This document shows, piece after piece, positions 57,284-64,000 of a stretch of DNA of 64,000 nt. A program made the position numbers and the translations under genes. The notes beneath the pieces are model-generated. The model did not search any database, was not told the origin of the DNA, and worked only from the letters and a program-made list of their open reading frames with translations. The stretch covers positions 13,455 through 77,454 of the forward strand of contig NZ_CABFLN010000064.1 in the NCBI RefSeq assembly GCF_901873445.1. Direction: 5' to 3'. Source of the DNA: Gemella haemolysans. GTDB lineage: Bacteria; Bacillota; Bacilli; Staphylococcales; Gemellaceae. The first letter of the stretch is position 1; each line of letters begins with the position of its first letter.

Positions 57284-59230
57284 CTAATATCTTTCACAAA
57301 CCGTACCTTGGCGATATTCTTCCAATAAAATTTTTAATAATTCAATTTGTTTTTTTATTCTTGCACCGCTATCTGTGTCAGCTACTTTTTTTCTACATAA
57401 TTTATCTACTACTCTCTTAGTTGAAATTATATCTGTCTCATTTTTGATTGATTCTTCTTTACTTTGGAATATGTCATGACTCATTATTTGCAAACCATAA
57501 GAGTTATAAGTTAGCGTATATCCACCGTGTCCAGTTGTTTTATGATATGCTCTAGACATCCCACCATCGATAACTATTGTTCTACCATTAGCTTTTATTG
57601 GATTTTCTCCTTTTGTTTCTTTAACTGGTGTATGTCCATTTATTATATGCCCCTCGCTAGTTAGACCAAACTCATTTAATAACTTAATGCAAAATTCTTC
57701 ATTATCTCTAAGTTTGTAATAAGCATTTTTCACTTCCTCATGAGTAGCCTTATCCTCGATAAAATATCTCTCAAAAGTTGTCATATCGCATTTTCCAAAT
57801 AGTGGAGAATATTGTCCTTGCCAAAGATAGAAGAATAAACCATTATCTTCTCTACAATCACAATAAAAAATACTGCGAATTTTTTTATCAAAAAAGTCTA
57901 ATAATTTTTTTCCAGAATATTTATGACCTCCATAAGAAAATTCCTGGAAGTTACCTTTCTCGTCAACCGGCATACAACCATGTAACAATAGATTGCCATT
58001 ATAGCAACAATACATGCCACCTTTGTTAATGAATAATTCAACATGTTTTTTTAATTTTTCACTTGTTATGAATGATTCTTTTAATCTATTAATAATCTTT
58101 TCTTCTTCATCAGTTAATAGATATGGATCTTTTTCATCAACCGTTGGAAAATTACATGAAGTTAATGGGTATTCTTTACCGTTAACTTTTACTGTTTCTT
58201 TTTTAAAGTTTATCTTATCTAGTAAAGCACGTCTTTGCAATTTAAATTCTGGATGTTTGTCAATAATTTGTTTTTCTAGTTTAAATTGAATTATTGCCAT
58301 AGCTTTATGCATTCTCGCTATTTGCATAATTTCATGTTCACTATATTTTAACTCATCATTTTTAGATAGTTTTGGTAAAAACTCTTTACAATTATCATCT
58401 TTATAATATGTTTCACTAAAATTTAATAAATTTCTAAGTGGAATTCCGTATCTATCTTCAATAATGTCCAAATTATCATATCTCGCACATATTCTTATAA
58501 CATTTGCTAATGATATTCTATCCCCAAGATAAGCTCCTATCCAAAGCATATCATGATTTCCCCATTGAATATCAAGCGAATGATAATTCAGCAATCTATC
58601 CATTATTTTATCAGGAAACGGACCTCTATCATAAATATCACCTACTATGTGTAAATGATCTATTATTAACTTATGTATACTTAATGATAATTCAATAATA
58701 AACTTATCCCCTGAACCTAATTCAATTATATTTTCGAGTATTCTATCATAGTAGTCATTTTTATCACTACTTTGCATTTTGTACAGTAATTCTTCAATAA
58801 TATATTTAAAATCCTTTGGTAAAATTTTTCTTACTTTAGATCTTGTATACTTTCTTGCAGCTACCTGGGTTACCTCTAATAGACGAAGAAGAATTATTTT
58901 TTGGAATTCTTTATAATCGCATACATCAAATTCTTTTCTTAAAAGATTTAATTTTTCTTCTGGATAATAAATTACAGTAGCCAGTAAGTTCAAATCTTTT
59001 TTAGGTAGTCTGTTTCCAAACACTTCTTTAAGTTTTTCTTTAATAATACCTGAGCCATTTCTCAAAATGTGATCAAAGGCTTCATATTCTCCGTGAATAT
59101 CACTTAAAAAATGTTCTGTTCCTTTAGGTAATGTTAGTATTGCTTCTAAGTTTATTATCTCCTTTGTAGTTTCATCTATATTTTTAAAATTTTGAGATAA
59201 TAATTCTAAATGTTCCCTAGATATATTCAT
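57284..59230 (-). CDS. fbp: Fructose-1,6-bisphosphatase class III
   Basis: Gluconeogenic phosphatase of the Firmicutes type, a metallophosphoesterase unrelated to class I. 648 residues. Metal-site motifs FLSDIHGEYEAFDH (near 41-54), VGDIYDRGPFPD (near 197) and QWGNHDMLWIGA (near 222) are intact, with INGHTPVKE near 545. Monocistronic. Confidence 0.95.
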   Translation of the reverse strand: MNISREHLELLSQNFKNIDETTKEIINLEAILTLPKGTEHFLSDIHGEYEAFDHILRNGSGIIKEKLKEVFGNRLPKKDLNLLATVIYYPEEKLNLLRKEFDVCDYKEFQKIILLRLLEVTQVAARKYTRSKVRKILPKDFKYIIEELLYKMQSSDKNDYYDRILENIIELGSGDKFIIELSLSIHKLIIDHLHIVGDIYDRGPFPDKIMDRLLNYHSLDIQWGNHDMLWIGAYLGDRISLANVIRICARYDNLDIIEDRYGIPLRNLLNFSETYYKDDNCKEFLPKLSKNDELKYSEHEIMQIARMHKAMAIIQFKLEKQIIDKHPEFKLQRRALLDKINFKKETVKVNGKEYPLTSCNFPTVDEKDPYLLTDEEEKIINRLKESFITSEKLKKHVELFINKGGMYCCYNGNLLLHGCMPVDEKGNFQEFSYGGHKYSGKKLLDFFDKKIRSIFYCDCREDNGLFFYLWQGQYSPLFGKCDMTTFERYFIEDKATHEEVKNAYYKLRDNEEFCIKLLNEFGLTSEGHIINGHTPVKETKGENPIKANGRTIVIDGGMSRAYHKTTGHGGYTLTYNSYGLQIMSHDIFQSKEESIKNETDIISTKRVVDKLCRKKVADTDSGARIKKQIELLKILLEEYRQGTVCERY

Positions 59231-59355
59231 GTTGATCTCCTTTTTTTAACTTTTTTCAGTTAAAGCTTAACATACTTCCAAATATAATTCAAGTATTATT
59301 ACACATTATTTCGTAATTTGAAACTTAATAATGTATATTAATAGAATAGTTTTAC

Positions 59356-59393
59356 AAAAAAACATAGAAATCAACTTCGAGTTAATTTCTATG
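59356..59393 (-). terminator. Terminator of the ATP-grasp operon
   Basis: Minus strand CATAGAAAT / ATTTCTATG, 9 bp, followed by T7. Confidence 0.9.
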
Positions 59394-59407
59394 TTATATA
59401 TTTTATT

Positions 59408-60571
59408 CTACTTTAACTTCCCTACAAATCTTTCCATTTCTTTCATTTCTTCAAGTGTATCAGCTACAAGAACATACATTGTGTTTCCTTGAAGTTCAGC
59501 AAAAGCTTCTGGCATTCTTAGAACAGCTTTCAGTTTATCTTGATATTTTTCTCTAATTTCTTCATCAGAATGTACATAATCTTTATAATCACGACGTGTT
59601 GAAGCTAACCCATATTTTTCATCAACATTTAAACCATTAAATGTTCCATTAACCACCTCAGCATATAATCTGAAATAATCTGTTGAATGTGCAAAGTTAT
59701 AAACATCTACAGCAAACGCTCCTGCTGGACGGTTATTATACTCTATTGCAATATAATCATCTTTAGTTTTAAAGAATTCAATATGGAAGAATCGTTCTTT
59801 CATTCCAAAAGCTTTAACAGATTTTTTACCATACTCTACTAATTTCGGATCTAAATCTTTATCAATGTAATAAACCCAATCTAGAGTATTGTTATTCAGT
59901 AAATCTAATGGAGTGTGATAGTAAACTATACTTGTATAAAATACGATATTCCCTTTAGCATCTACTAATCCATCAAAAGTTACAATGTCAGAATTATCAA
60001 CGAAAGGTTCTAAGAAATAGTGAGTAGTACCATCCCATTCTTTTTTAAAGTTTTCTACATCTTTCTTATCTTTAAGTTTATAAGTTGCAGAAGCTCCTAC
60101 TCCATTATCAGGTTTAGCAATTAATGGAAGTTTCAATTTCTTCACACCTTTTTCGATGTCTCCTACTTTTTTCACTAAGAAACCTGGTACAACGGGTACT
60201 CCAGCTTTTTCAAAGTATTTTTTCATCTCTGATTTATGTTTTGTTTTCTTAAGGTCGTGTTCTTTTAAACCAAATACATTAAACTGAGTACGTAAAGCAG
60301 CATCAAGTTCCATCCAGTGCTCATTTTGCGATTCTATTCTATCAATATGACCATGTTTGTGGTATAAAAACGCTACTGCACGTTTAACTTCATCAACATC
60401 ATCTAAACTATTAACTCTAAAATATTCAGTTAGAGCTTCTTTTAGTCTTTGATCAAGTTGTTCGTATGGTTCTTCTCCAATTCCTAGTACATTTATTCCT
60501 TGATTCTTTAATTCTATAGAAAACTTTTGGAAATTGTGTGGGTAATATGGTGATATAACTATGTAATTCAT
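59408..60571 (-). CDS. ATP-grasp domain ligase of unknown substrate
   Basis: 387 residues. An N-terminal Rossmann-like pre-ATP-grasp part (MNYIVISPYYPHNF), the ATP-grasp core with LPLIAKPDNGVGASAT near 148-163 (nucleotide loop), FLEPFV near 185, and FFHIEFFKTKDDYIAIEYNNRPAG near 264-287 (Mg ligands Glu and Asn). Such proteins join a carboxylate to an amine or thiol using ATP. Third gene of an operon with two esterase-like genes; substrate unknown. Confidence 0.82.
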   Translation of the reverse strand: MNYIVISPYYPHNFQKFSIELKNQGINVLGIGEEPYEQLDQRLKEALTEYFRVNSLDDVDEVKRAVAFLYHKHGHIDRIESQNEHWMELDAALRTQFNVFGLKEHDLKKTKHKSEMKKYFEKAGVPVVPGFLVKKVGDIEKGVKKLKLPLIAKPDNGVGASATYKLKDKKDVENFKKEWDGTTHYFLEPFVDNSDIVTFDGLVDAKGNIVFYTSIVYYHTPLDLLNNNTLDWVYYIDKDLDPKLVEYGKKSVKAFGMKERFFHIEFFKTKDDYIAIEYNNRPAGAFAVDVYNFAHSTDYFRLYAEVVNGTFNGLNVDEKYGLASTRRDYKDYVHSDEEIREKYQDKLKAVLRMPEAFAELQGNTMYVLVADTLEEMKEMERFVGKLK

Positions 60572-60595
60572 AAATACTTTCTCCTCTTCTTATTA

Positions 60596-61336
60596 TTATA
60601 AATTTAATTTATCTAAAAAGTATGGCATTTGGATTCTCCACCAAGACCAGTCGTGTGCAACATCGTCGCCCCAAACATCAAACCATGCTGGAATATTTTT
60701 CTCTTCAAATGCTTTTTTCAAACTATAAAATGATGGCAGACCATCTTGTTCCCATGGTCCTAAACCAGTACAAACAATAATATCCGCATTTCTGTAGTTA
60801 TCTATAAACCATCCATCATTTTGATTCCAAATATTATCACTAGGTGAATTTCTGTAGATTAACTCATCATTACCATATTCACCTACGAAAAATCTGGCAT
60901 CATAAACTCCACTTAGAGCAATGACTTTTCCAAATACATCTGGATGCTGTAAGAAGATATTAAACGAATGATATCCTCCCATACTACAACCTGTAGCCAT
61001 CATTTGACCAAACCAACCTGTTTTATGCTTAATAAATGGTATGGCTTCTTCAATTACATACTTTTCATATTGTGTATGTGCTAATGCTCTGTCATGGCCA
61101 TTTTTCCAATCACATAACCATGATTCACTATCGACACTTGATAATGTAAAAAATTGCACTTTCCCTTCATTGATAAATCTTTCACAAGCATGTATCATAC
61201 CAAAATCATAATACTCATTGTGTGTTCCTCCAGATGATGGAAATACAACAATCGGTAATCCAGCATGTCCATATCTATTAAGAACCATTTCTCTTCCTAA
61301 GTTTCCACTATAATGGCTTAAATTCTCTATATTCAA
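60596..61336 (-). CDS. Alpha/beta-hydrolase esterase (EstA/D-like)
   Basis: 246 residues, no signal peptide. Nucleophile elbow GCSMGGYHSF near residue 118 and a late His (DVAHDWSWW near 229) with Asp (VWGDD). The opening GRLGxxxVLNRYGHAGLP-like segment with PSSGGTHNEY fits the putative-esterase family. 24 bases upstream of the ATP-grasp gene. Confidence 0.8.
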   Translation of the reverse strand: MNIENLSHYSGNLGREMVLNRYGHAGLPIVVFPSSGGTHNEYYDFGMIHACERFINEGKVQFFTLSSVDSESWLCDWKNGHDRALAHTQYEKYVIEEAIPFIKHKTGWFGQMMATGCSMGGYHSFNIFLQHPDVFGKVIALSGVYDARFFVGEYGNDELIYRNSPSDNIWNQNDGWFIDNYRNADIIVCTGLGPWEQDGLPSFYSLKKAFEEKNIPAWFDVWGDDVAHDWSWWRIQMPYFLDKLNL

Positions 61337-61368
61337 ATTAAATAACCTCCATTTTCTATAAAATACTC

Positions 61369-62199
61369 TTACCAGTTTTCACTAATAAACCTTAAACATT
61401 CGGGTAAATATTTAGCCCAACATTCTTCACTATGTTCACCATTAGCTACTACATTTAACTTAATCTCGCTAGTCAATAAACCAGCATCAATTAGTTGTCT
61501 ATAGTAGTCTAAACTTGCATCTATATATAGTTGTTTTAAATTACCATTTGCCAATTGTTTATCTGTATCATCACCTTCATTTGTTCCTACTTCAATATAT
61601 ACTCTCTGATCAGAAACTTTATGTTTTGATATATATCTATCAAATTCAGGTTTATTTAACCAGTTTGCTGATGAAAATACTCCTAGACATCCTACTACAT
61701 CTTTGTGTTCTAATCCTATATATTGTGAAATATTAGCTCCTAAAGAACTACCAATCATCGCTGTGTATTCACGCTGTGGTTTTGTACGATATGTACTATC
61801 AATAAATGGTTTAACAACATTTACAAAAAAGTCTGCATACTCAGATCCTAATCCACCTAATGTTAAACCGAAATTTAATATAGGTAAACTTGAGAATTTC
61901 CAAGGTGCATATTCATTCATTCTTCCTTCATTATCATTATCAATACCAACTATTATCATTTTTGGCATATCTGGGTTTCTTTTTATCGCCGGAATTACTT
62001 TCCATGAGTGTCCACTAAAAGATTCTCCACTATAAAAAACATTTTGACCATCATTCATATAAACTACTGGATAATGTTTATGTTCATCTTGAGCATACCC
62101 TTTTGGCAAAAGAACTCTAATACGACGATTTTTCCCCGTATAAGGAACTTTCAACTCATGCTCTTTCATCTCTAAATAAAAATACGCATCTCTATTCAT
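61369..62199 (-). CDS. Alpha/beta-hydrolase (IroE/Fes-like putative esterase)
   Basis: 276 residues; N-terminal RIRVLLPKGYAQDEHKHYPV and YMNDGQNVF, nucleophile in IGSSLGANISQY near 152 and His in ANGEHSEECW near 257. No signal peptide, so cytosolic. Fold matches the esterase-D/IroE group that hydrolyses ester-linked or trilactone compounds. First gene of the three-gene unit; AAAAGGAAAAAA precedes the start. Confidence 0.8.
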   Translation of the reverse strand: MNRDAYFYLEMKEHELKVPYTGKNRRIRVLLPKGYAQDEHKHYPVVYMNDGQNVFYSGESFSGHSWKVIPAIKRNPDMPKMIIVGIDNDNEGRMNEYAPWKFSSLPILNFGLTLGGLGSEYADFFVNVVKPFIDSTYRTKPQREYTAMIGSSLGANISQYIGLEHKDVVGCLGVFSSANWLNKPEFDRYISKHKVSDQRVYIEVGTNEGDDTDKQLANGNLKQLYIDASLDYYRQLIDAGLLTSEIKLNVVANGEHSEECWAKYLPECLRFISENW

Positions 62200-62367
62200 T
62201 AATTTTTTCCTTTTAAATTATTATAGCTATAATTCTACAATATTTCTCACATAAAATCAATTAATTGAGTGTAATTTTATGTAATTTTTCTGAAAATTAA
62301 TATTTTCATATTATTTTTCATACTAACAAGATGTTTATACTTAAATAATAGACAAAACGAAAAAATA
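62200..62367. other. Spacer between the ATP-grasp operon and a surface-protein gene
   Basis: AT-rich; probably holds the promoter of the ATP-grasp operon, but no convincing pair of boxes was found. Nothing else recognised up to the surface protein terminator; 62403-62512 is likewise featureless. Confidence 0.4.
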
Positions 62368-62402
62368 GGAAAAAAGCTATACTACTTAATATAGCATAGC
62401 TT
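62368..62402 (-). terminator. Terminator after the surface-protein gene
   Basis: Minus strand AAGCTATGC / GTATAGCTT with a bulge, followed by T6; about 110 bases after the stop. Confidence 0.7.
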
Positions 62403-62512
62403 CCTCCTAATTTTCAAAATCAACCGTACTTGATAAAGAACCCAATTTAGAAGTATGTTTTCAAAATTGCCTCTCTTAGAATTAATTTAATAAATATTGT
62501 TTAGAAATAATA

Positions 62513-63874
62513 TTATTTTCTATTTTTTCTTCTTCCTAATATTAGTACACCGCTTAATACTAGTCCGATAGCAGCTAATGAAGCTAAATTATTATTTGAT
62601 AGACCAGTTTTAGCTAAATGTTCTCCTGATTTTGAATTGTTGATATTTGATGAAGTTTGTTTAGATTTATTAGATACTATTGCGAATTTACTGAAGTGAT
62701 CTATTTCAAATGTTACAACACCATCTTTTGTAGTAGAGTCTATTAATTTTAACTCTCCGTTATCTTTTATGTGATAAACGGCTACATCTTTTTCATCTTC
62801 TTTTAAGACAATGGCAACTGTACGTTTTGCATTTGAATTAACTACGTGATTGTCTTTGTCTAGAAGTTTTAAATCTAATATTCTGATTTGATTGTCTGCA
62901 GGTAAGTTTAATTTTTCTAGAACTGAACTTGCTAAGGCTTTATCTTCTACAGGAGTTGCAGAAAGTTTTGTTGCAGTTGTTTTATCAGTTAAAGTAACTT
63001 TAACTCCAAAAGCATCGTTTGAAAATATATTATTTATAATATTGTCAGATGGACTTATTTTGCTTTCAGGTGTAGCTACATTAGAATTGTTATTACCAGA
63101 GTTAGTGTTACCATTGTTTGGTTTCACTTCTGTACTAGCGTTGTTGTTAGTGCCAGCGTTGCTAGGGTTAGTTCTAGATCCATTGCTTTTAGGAAAGTAG
63201 CGGGCATAGAAAGTAGTCTCGTTACCAAAAAGATCGTTACGTGAGCTTAGGGTTACACCTTCACTGCCTTCAACAAATGCACTTGCGCCAGTAAATACAT
63301 ATCCACCAGGCAATGTTTCTGGGATATGATCTGACAATGGTTGGTTAGGAGTAACATAAAATACTTCGCTACTAGGCGATTCTACTGGATGATAACCGTT
63401 GGAAAGACTGTAGTGGATCGTTACTTTGTGAGGTTTTTCATTATTGTTAGTACCAGCGTTGCTAGGGTTAGTTCTAGATCCATTGCTTCTTCTAGGGTAT
63501 GTGACATAGAAATTAGTCCAGTCGCCAAAAAGATCGTTACGACTGTTTAGAGATGTACCTTCACTGCCACCCCTATTTACTACTGCACCAGCGAATACAT
63601 ATCCACCAGGGAATGTTTCTGGGATATGATCTGACAATGGTTGGTTAGGAGTAACGTCAACTACTTTGCTACTACTACTGCTACTGAATGGACTCATTGG
63701 ATCGTCGTAAAAATCATAGTGAATCGTTACTTTGTGAGTTTTTTCAGCAGCGTGAACCACCCCACCATTTAAATTAAGCGCTGACGGAGCTACTGCTGGA
63801 GCTACCCCACCAAGTACTCCTGCTAAACTTGCAGTCGTTATTACCGATAAAACTCTTTTTGTATTTTTGTTCAT
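62513..63874 (-). CDS. Sortase-anchored surface protein with tandem 100-residue repeats
   Basis: 453 residues from ATG 63874 (GGAGGT upstream). Signal peptide 1-43 ending VVHAAE; two roughly 100-residue repeats (45-145 and 147-245) each with HKVTIHY, VTPNQPLSDHIPET and SRNDLFG, and joined by Asn/Gly/Ser linkers (NGSRTNPSNAGTNNN); a small beta domain (about 285-405) related to the one in the surface lipase; and the wall-sorting end LAKTG, a hydrophobic stretch and GRRKNRK. LAKTG differs from LPxTG at position 2. Binding partner unknown; adhesin is the simplest guess. Promoter contains a T16 tract. Confidence 0.88.
   Translation of the reverse strand: MNKNTKRVLSVITTASLAGVLGGVAPAVAPSALNLNGGVVHAAEKTHKVTIHYDFYDDPMSPFSSSSSSKVVDVTPNQPLSDHIPETFPGGYVFAGAVVNRGGSEGTSLNSRNDLFGDWTNFYVTYPRRSNGSRTNPSNAGTNNNEKPHKVTIHYSLSNGYHPVESPSSEVFYVTPNQPLSDHIPETLPGGYVFTGASAFVEGSEGVTLSSRNDLFGNETTFYARYFPKSNGSRTNPSNAGTNNNASTEVKPNNGNTNSGNNNSNVATPESKISPSDNIINNIFSNDAFGVKVTLTDKTTATKLSATPVEDKALASSVLEKLNLPADNQIRILDLKLLDKDNHVVNSNAKRTVAIVLKEDEKDVAVYHIKDNGELKLIDSTTKDGVVTFEIDHFSKFAIVSNKSKQTSSNINNSKSGEHLAKTGLSNNNLASLAAIGLVLSGVLILGRRKNRK
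63140..63742 (-). repeat. Two tandem ~300-bp coding repeats in the surface-protein gene
   Basis: The two copies share long identical stretches, notably around the VTPNQPLSDHIPET and NGSRTNPSNAGTNNN coding segments, so the duplication looks recent or is kept similar by recombination. Confidence 0.85.
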
Positions 63875-63970
63875 TATATATACCTCCATAAATTATCTCT
63901 TTTATAATTAAATTATAATTTTTTATTTAATTTTAAAAAAATAATTATCTTTTATACTTTTCTAGCCATT

Positions 63971-63998
63971 ATTATATCAAAAAAAAAAAAAAAATCAA
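63971..63998 (-). promoter_or_regulatory. Surface-protein promoter with homopolymeric spacer
   Basis: Minus strand -35 TTGATT (63993-63998) and -10 TATAAT (63971-63976) separated by 16 bases, 14 of which are T, from a T16 run (63979-63994). Slippage of one base would change promoter spacing to 15 or 17. Confidence 0.75.
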
Positions 63999-64000
63999 TC

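Overview
The window is a 64 kb piece of a strongly AT-rich Gram-positive chromosome. Housekeeping neighbourhoods follow the Bacillales order: cshB-nfo-zur, queA-tgt-yajC, ylaN-ftsW, yqgQ-rhomboid, rel-dtd-lytH-like and nfeD-floA. Two surface proteins carry sortase signals, one of them behind a YSIRK-type signal peptide. This combination best fits Gemella or a close relative. That genus call is inference from gene content, because no 16S rRNA gene is present.

Layout. 1-2.5 kb: NADH dehydrogenase II (cut by the window edge), an A-type Fe-S carrier-like protein, Nfu and tRNA-Arg. 2.5-9.7 kb: rpsO with a structured leader, ribF-truB-zur-nfo-cshB, and deoC-pdp for nucleoside salvage. 9.8-14.5 kb: an nfeD-floA membrane microdomain cluster with three unknown small membrane proteins, an MBL-fold hydrolase and tmRNA. 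14.6-23.6 kb: rarA, murB, tag, mfd, pth and prs. 24-29.4 kb: glyA, luxS and a large cell-wall-anchored lipase. 29.7-39.2 kb: yajC-tgt-queA, ftsW-ylaN, a rhomboid-like protein, crr, ftsY and lysS. 39.5-46.1 kb: transporters, an unknown membrane protein behind a possible attenuator, an esterase, a CDF metal exporter, a HAD phosphatase, and a flavin oxidoreductase beside a frameshifted MhqR-like regulator. 46.2-50.6 kb: a MarR-controlled heterodimeric ABC exporter. 50.8-59.2 kb: LytH-like protein, dtd, rel, a lysine permease under a lysine riboswitch, a small peptide ORF and fbp. 59.4-64 kb: an ATP-grasp/double-esterase operon and a second sortase-anchored protein whose promoter spacer is mostly a 16-base homopolymer.

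Most notable points. (1) The LytH-like amidase (50.8-52.2 kb) and the rhomboid/TPR protein resembling its S. aureus activator ActH (34.2-35.6 kb) have both lost their catalytic residues. (2) A dispersed repeat containing terminator hairpins occurs in three places, downstream of ssrA, rarA and pth. (3) The terminal surface-protein promoter looks built for slipped-strand phase variation. (4) A promoter plus mutually exclusive hairpins precedes an unknown membrane protein at 41.1 kb. (5) An MhqR-type regulator is broken by one base in an A6 run while two near-identical operators remain intact.

Most genes are on the minus strand. Intrinsic terminators are frequent and well formed, so many transcription-unit boundaries can be read directly.
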